A stretch of DNA of 64,000 bases, from contig CAIIXF020000003.1 of the NCBI GenBank assembly GCA_903813345.2, positions 20,102,931 to 20,166,930 of the forward strand. The letters run 5' to 3'. The notes under the pieces are model-generated. The model had not been told where the DNA came from. It saw nothing but the letters and a program-made list of their open reading frames with translations, and did no database searches. Of the stretch, positions 61,460 to 64,000 are shown piece after piece (positions within the stretch are counted from its first letter, which is position 1; each line of letters starts with the position of its first letter). Origin of the DNA: Owenia fusiformis. Taxonomy: Eukaryota; Annelida; Polychaeta; Sabellida; Oweniidae. A program made the position numbers and the translations under genes.

Positions 61460-61618
61460 ATTATGCACATACATGTAATGGTATTTACTATTTCGGCTAC
61501 ATGTATACGTGTATCATAATCCCTTAAAGGCTCTGGTAATCTGTAAACGTCACGATAAAGCTCGTAGACCTTAATAGAATAAAGTTAGAGTTTTATGCAG
61601 CTCAGAACAGCTACAATC

Positions 61619-62000
61619 AGGTTGTGAAACGAATCGTGCTGGGATCAAAATTCCTGAGAGTAAAATAAGGTGATAGATTTGAATGGCACGTTGTTGGTGA
61701 CTTTATTAACACAGTTGTTCGTGTTTTATTGTTATGTAAGAATACGCCAACTAGTAAACATATCAACACATCGTACATATTATGGCCTGTTGCCCTCCAA
61801 TAGGGCCACTAACCAGGTTGTGAAACGAATCGTGGGGATCAAAATTCCTGAGACTAAAATGAGGTGAATATACCAAATTGTTTGTAACAGATTTGTTCAC
61901 ACATTTATTTTTTATTGTTTTTAAGAATGCTTCAAGTCGTAAACATATCAACACGACGTGTGTCCCGTTTTCCCCCTAACGAGCACCTTTCGTTCCCCTG
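61619..62000. repeat. Two-copy direct duplication (about 195-bp period)
   Basis: GGTTGTGAAACGAATCGTG...GGATCAAAATTCCTGAGA occurs at 61,619 and 61,815, and the trailing AAACATATCAACAC block also recurs. Local tandem duplication. Confidence 0.7.
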
Positions 62001-62062
62001 GGATGAATTACTTAACTCTGTGTATGAAATACAAAATGTATTTATCAACTACATTCACTTAC

Positions 62063-62117
62063 CATCTGGTGGTGGTTTCTGATTCTGGCGTATATCCACC
62101 GAACCAAATCACTTAAA
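62063..62117 (-). CDS. Candidate distal first exon ending in ATG|gtaagt
   Basis: A TATTTAAG box near 62,110 is followed about 45 bp downstream by CACCAGATG|gtaagt. The ATG is the last codon of the exon, in phase 0. Spliced to 49,607 (IPKYDIGG) or to any of the cassette exons it would start the protein directly. The donor is consensus; the rest is inference. Only the ATG itself (62,063-62,065) would be coding. Confidence 0.35.
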
Positions 62118-64000
62118 TACACATGCTTTAATTAGATTAATCCGCGCGAATTGTCTATAAAATAGTACCAGATGAGATGGATTCAAAAACATTTCGTTTT
62201 GAATCATGCAATCGGAGTTTTGAACAATCGATGTGAGAAGTTCACTTGTATGTATCCACCTACAAAATTACAAATTAAGATTTTATCTAAAGTGGGATAA
62301 AATGGGCAGATGGTTTATATTTTAAAATCCTGCGATATGATTTGAATTTATAATTCACAATTCTGAAATCCCAGCCAACTATTATATATAATGCTATTAA
62401 GAAATAGATTATGGTTGCATCTCGGCTTGCTCGGGAATTGTAAATCTTTTCTTAAAATTTTCAAATTATGTTGGTATTTATTTAGATTCATATGGCTTTA
62501 GTCGGGGTTTAGTGCTTAATTACCAAATTTCCCAAAAGATGAAATATTTTGTTTCTTTTTTAGATAAAAATGTTGAAAAATCTTACAGTGGGAAGACTTT
62601 GATTAGGAGTAACTACAATACATACCATACAATTCTCAATAATATAAGTTCCTTTTGTGACTTTGAAGATTTTAAAAAAATGCCCAAATACTTACAACAT
62701 CAATGGAGGGTGGGAACGGGGGGGGGGGGGGGAGTCGCTATGCCAAATGTTTAGATAGGAGGAGGGAATGAACGAACGCAATTAGCAACAAAACACGATA
62801 GAGTCGAGATTATAGTTCCTCAGATGTGTGCCCTTGAACATCTGGAAATACGTAATCTGTCATGTAATTACAATCAAGAATCAACCACCTATTACGTAAC
62901 TGCGAAAAAATGTGCAACAAATCCGCAAACGTCGAACCAAATTACTTGCTTTATTCATACTGTCGTAAAAATATTATCAACAACACTATCCTTGACAACC
63001 CAATGGACAGCGTCTTTTCTTGATGTTCCAGTGCATAGCATCAATTAAATAAACGGATCAAATAGAGGTTTCTTTATATGATACACAGCACCAGTTGAAA
63101 ATTATTGTTTCTGATCTTGACAAAACAAAGCACCATATGGTATATATAATTTATTTTGTACTTCATTAAAGACACCCCAGTGCACTCTAGCGCACAGAAT
63201 CAAGTAATCATTGCAAAAATGTCGACGGTATAGATGTCGCCTTAGTCTAAAAACGTTGGGGTGAATCAACTTCAATATATTTTGACCTTGGCAATCAAAG
63301 CTGTTAAAAGCCTCTGATTAATTCCCTGTGTATGTAATGTCTTTCTTAATTCCAGGGCAAAATCTTGAGTAATCGTAAGACATCCACAAATATCTGGATA
63401 AGAGGTTTACAGCCGCGTAAAATTTAGGCATGGTAACATGGTGAACCAGGTGTTATTTACGAAACAGTTTTGCATTTATCATCCGCATAGAATGTGCTGT
63501 GCCATATACAATAAAATATATATCCTATAATCTTTTTTTACCTCTAGAGCATCTCGACTGATGATTTCCGTATTTTTACTACACGTTTACATACGTGCAC
63601 GTTTCTGAAATACTGCTCTCCCTAAATCTGCAGGGTTTCAGCTGTTTGTACCTCATCTGTGTGTAAACCTTGGGACGTCGAATAGGTAAATAATCTATAT
63701 AAACTCATCATTTTGGTGAAGCGGTGCAAGGGCTAGGGAAAGTCCTAGGACCAGGGCAAGGTGTCAGGGCAATGGAAAGGCGCACAGGAAAGGAGCAGGC
63801 CAGGTCAATGTATTAGGGTCGGAGCAAGATACTAGTTCCATGTCAAGTGCTAGTGCCCAATCAAGGTGCAGGAGTGATGAAATCCATAAAAGAGATTAGT
63901 GTGAGGGTAAAAAGCTTCAGAATTCTGAAATAGATACTCTTTTTGAAAAGGTTGCTTGCTCTCTCTGATTCTACCTTTAATCTCCAAGGTTTTCCATTTC
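62118..64000. other. Right edge of window
   Basis: AT-rich, one poly-G tract, and from 63,720 to 63,880 a loose AGGGCAAGG / CTAGG-rich stretch. No gene supported. Confidence 0.5.
62718..62732. repeat. Poly-G tract (15 G)
   Basis: Homopolymer in the region upstream of the distal first exon. Confidence 0.95.

Larger units (their letters stand above)
57175..62062. other. 5' region of the large minus-strand gene
   Basis: Holds the TTCAATGTCGTCTGC repeat, a GGGCCC-rich hAT-like element and the 195-bp duplication. 57,560-61,150 shows no supported gene. Confidence 0.5.
43737..62065 (-). other. Large unrecognised Ser/Tyr-rich, coiled-coil, LD-motif protein gene (3' end not found)
   Basis: Exons at 54,647-54,441, 53,235-53,185, 51,696-51,640, 50,845-50,813, 49,607-47,986 and 47,472-43,737 join in phase into at least 1,902 residues. 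Alternative 5' exons lie at 57,174 and 62,065. The order in the protein is: a Gly/Ser/Tyr/Asp low-complexity head, an Arg/Ser-rich mid-region with proline-directed sites, a Gln/Glu/Arg coiled coil (about residues 720-800), repeated [FY]xR[DE]xSP motifs, a second coiled coil (about 1,285-1,370), four DIDxLLG-type motifs (about 1,450-1,700), and a C-terminal helical segment (about 1,835-1,902). The frame continues in phase 0 at 43,737, so at least one more exon is missing. I do not recognise the family. A scaffold or cytoskeletal role is inferred from composition and LD-like motifs only. Confidence 0.8.

Overview
The window is AT-rich animal DNA with long introns, GT-AG exons and dense small non-autonomous transposons. 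Gene content and repeat style suggest a lophotrochozoan, most likely a mollusc. That is an inference from content, not a species call.

Layout. (1) From 40,752 leftward past position 1, on the minus strand, lies the 5' part of a formin gene of the FHOD family. Ten exons (4,560-40,752) splice in perfect phase into about 343 residues covering the GTPase-binding-like region and the FH3/DID regulatory domain. An eleventh, phase-compatible exon may lie at 291-428. FH1, FH2 and DAD must lie left of the window. (2) Nested antisense in FHOD intron 10 is a complete two-exon chymotrypsin-like secreted serine protease (2,350-3,915, plus strand), with its own TATA box and poly(A) signal. (3) At 42,641 a short plus-strand gene start (two in-phase exons, function unknown) lies divergent to FHOD. 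(4) From about 62.1 kb to 43.7 kb on the minus strand is an unrecognised large gene. It encodes a protein of at least 1,900 residues: a Tyr/Ser/Gly-rich low-complexity N-terminus, repeated proline-directed phosphosite-like motifs, two coiled coils, four DIDxLLG / LDxLLxxL motifs that resemble paxillin LD motifs, and a compact C-terminal helical segment. It has at least three alternative 5' ends and three symmetric phase-0 cassette exons.

Mobile DNA. The introns hold several DNA-transposon-like families: two 490-bp TTAA-flanked inverted-repeat elements that each carry a tRNA-Ala-like Pol III unit, seven pogo/mariner-like MITEs (TIR CAGTAAAACCTGT, TA targets), hAT-like elements, other TA-flanked elements, a 400-bp foldback palindrome, and a GTCACC-hairpin family with one 2.2-kb copy built from AGGTCA-rich tandem repeats. 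There are also a 42-bp x 9 tandem array and several degenerate arrays. A CCAAT/CRE/GC-box island at 27.95-28.2 kb inside FHOD intron 3 looks like an internal promoter.

FHOD and the large repeat-rich protein are both plausibly cytoskeletal, but any functional link between them is only inferred from motifs and adjacency. No retroviral, CRISPR or rRNA feature was seen.
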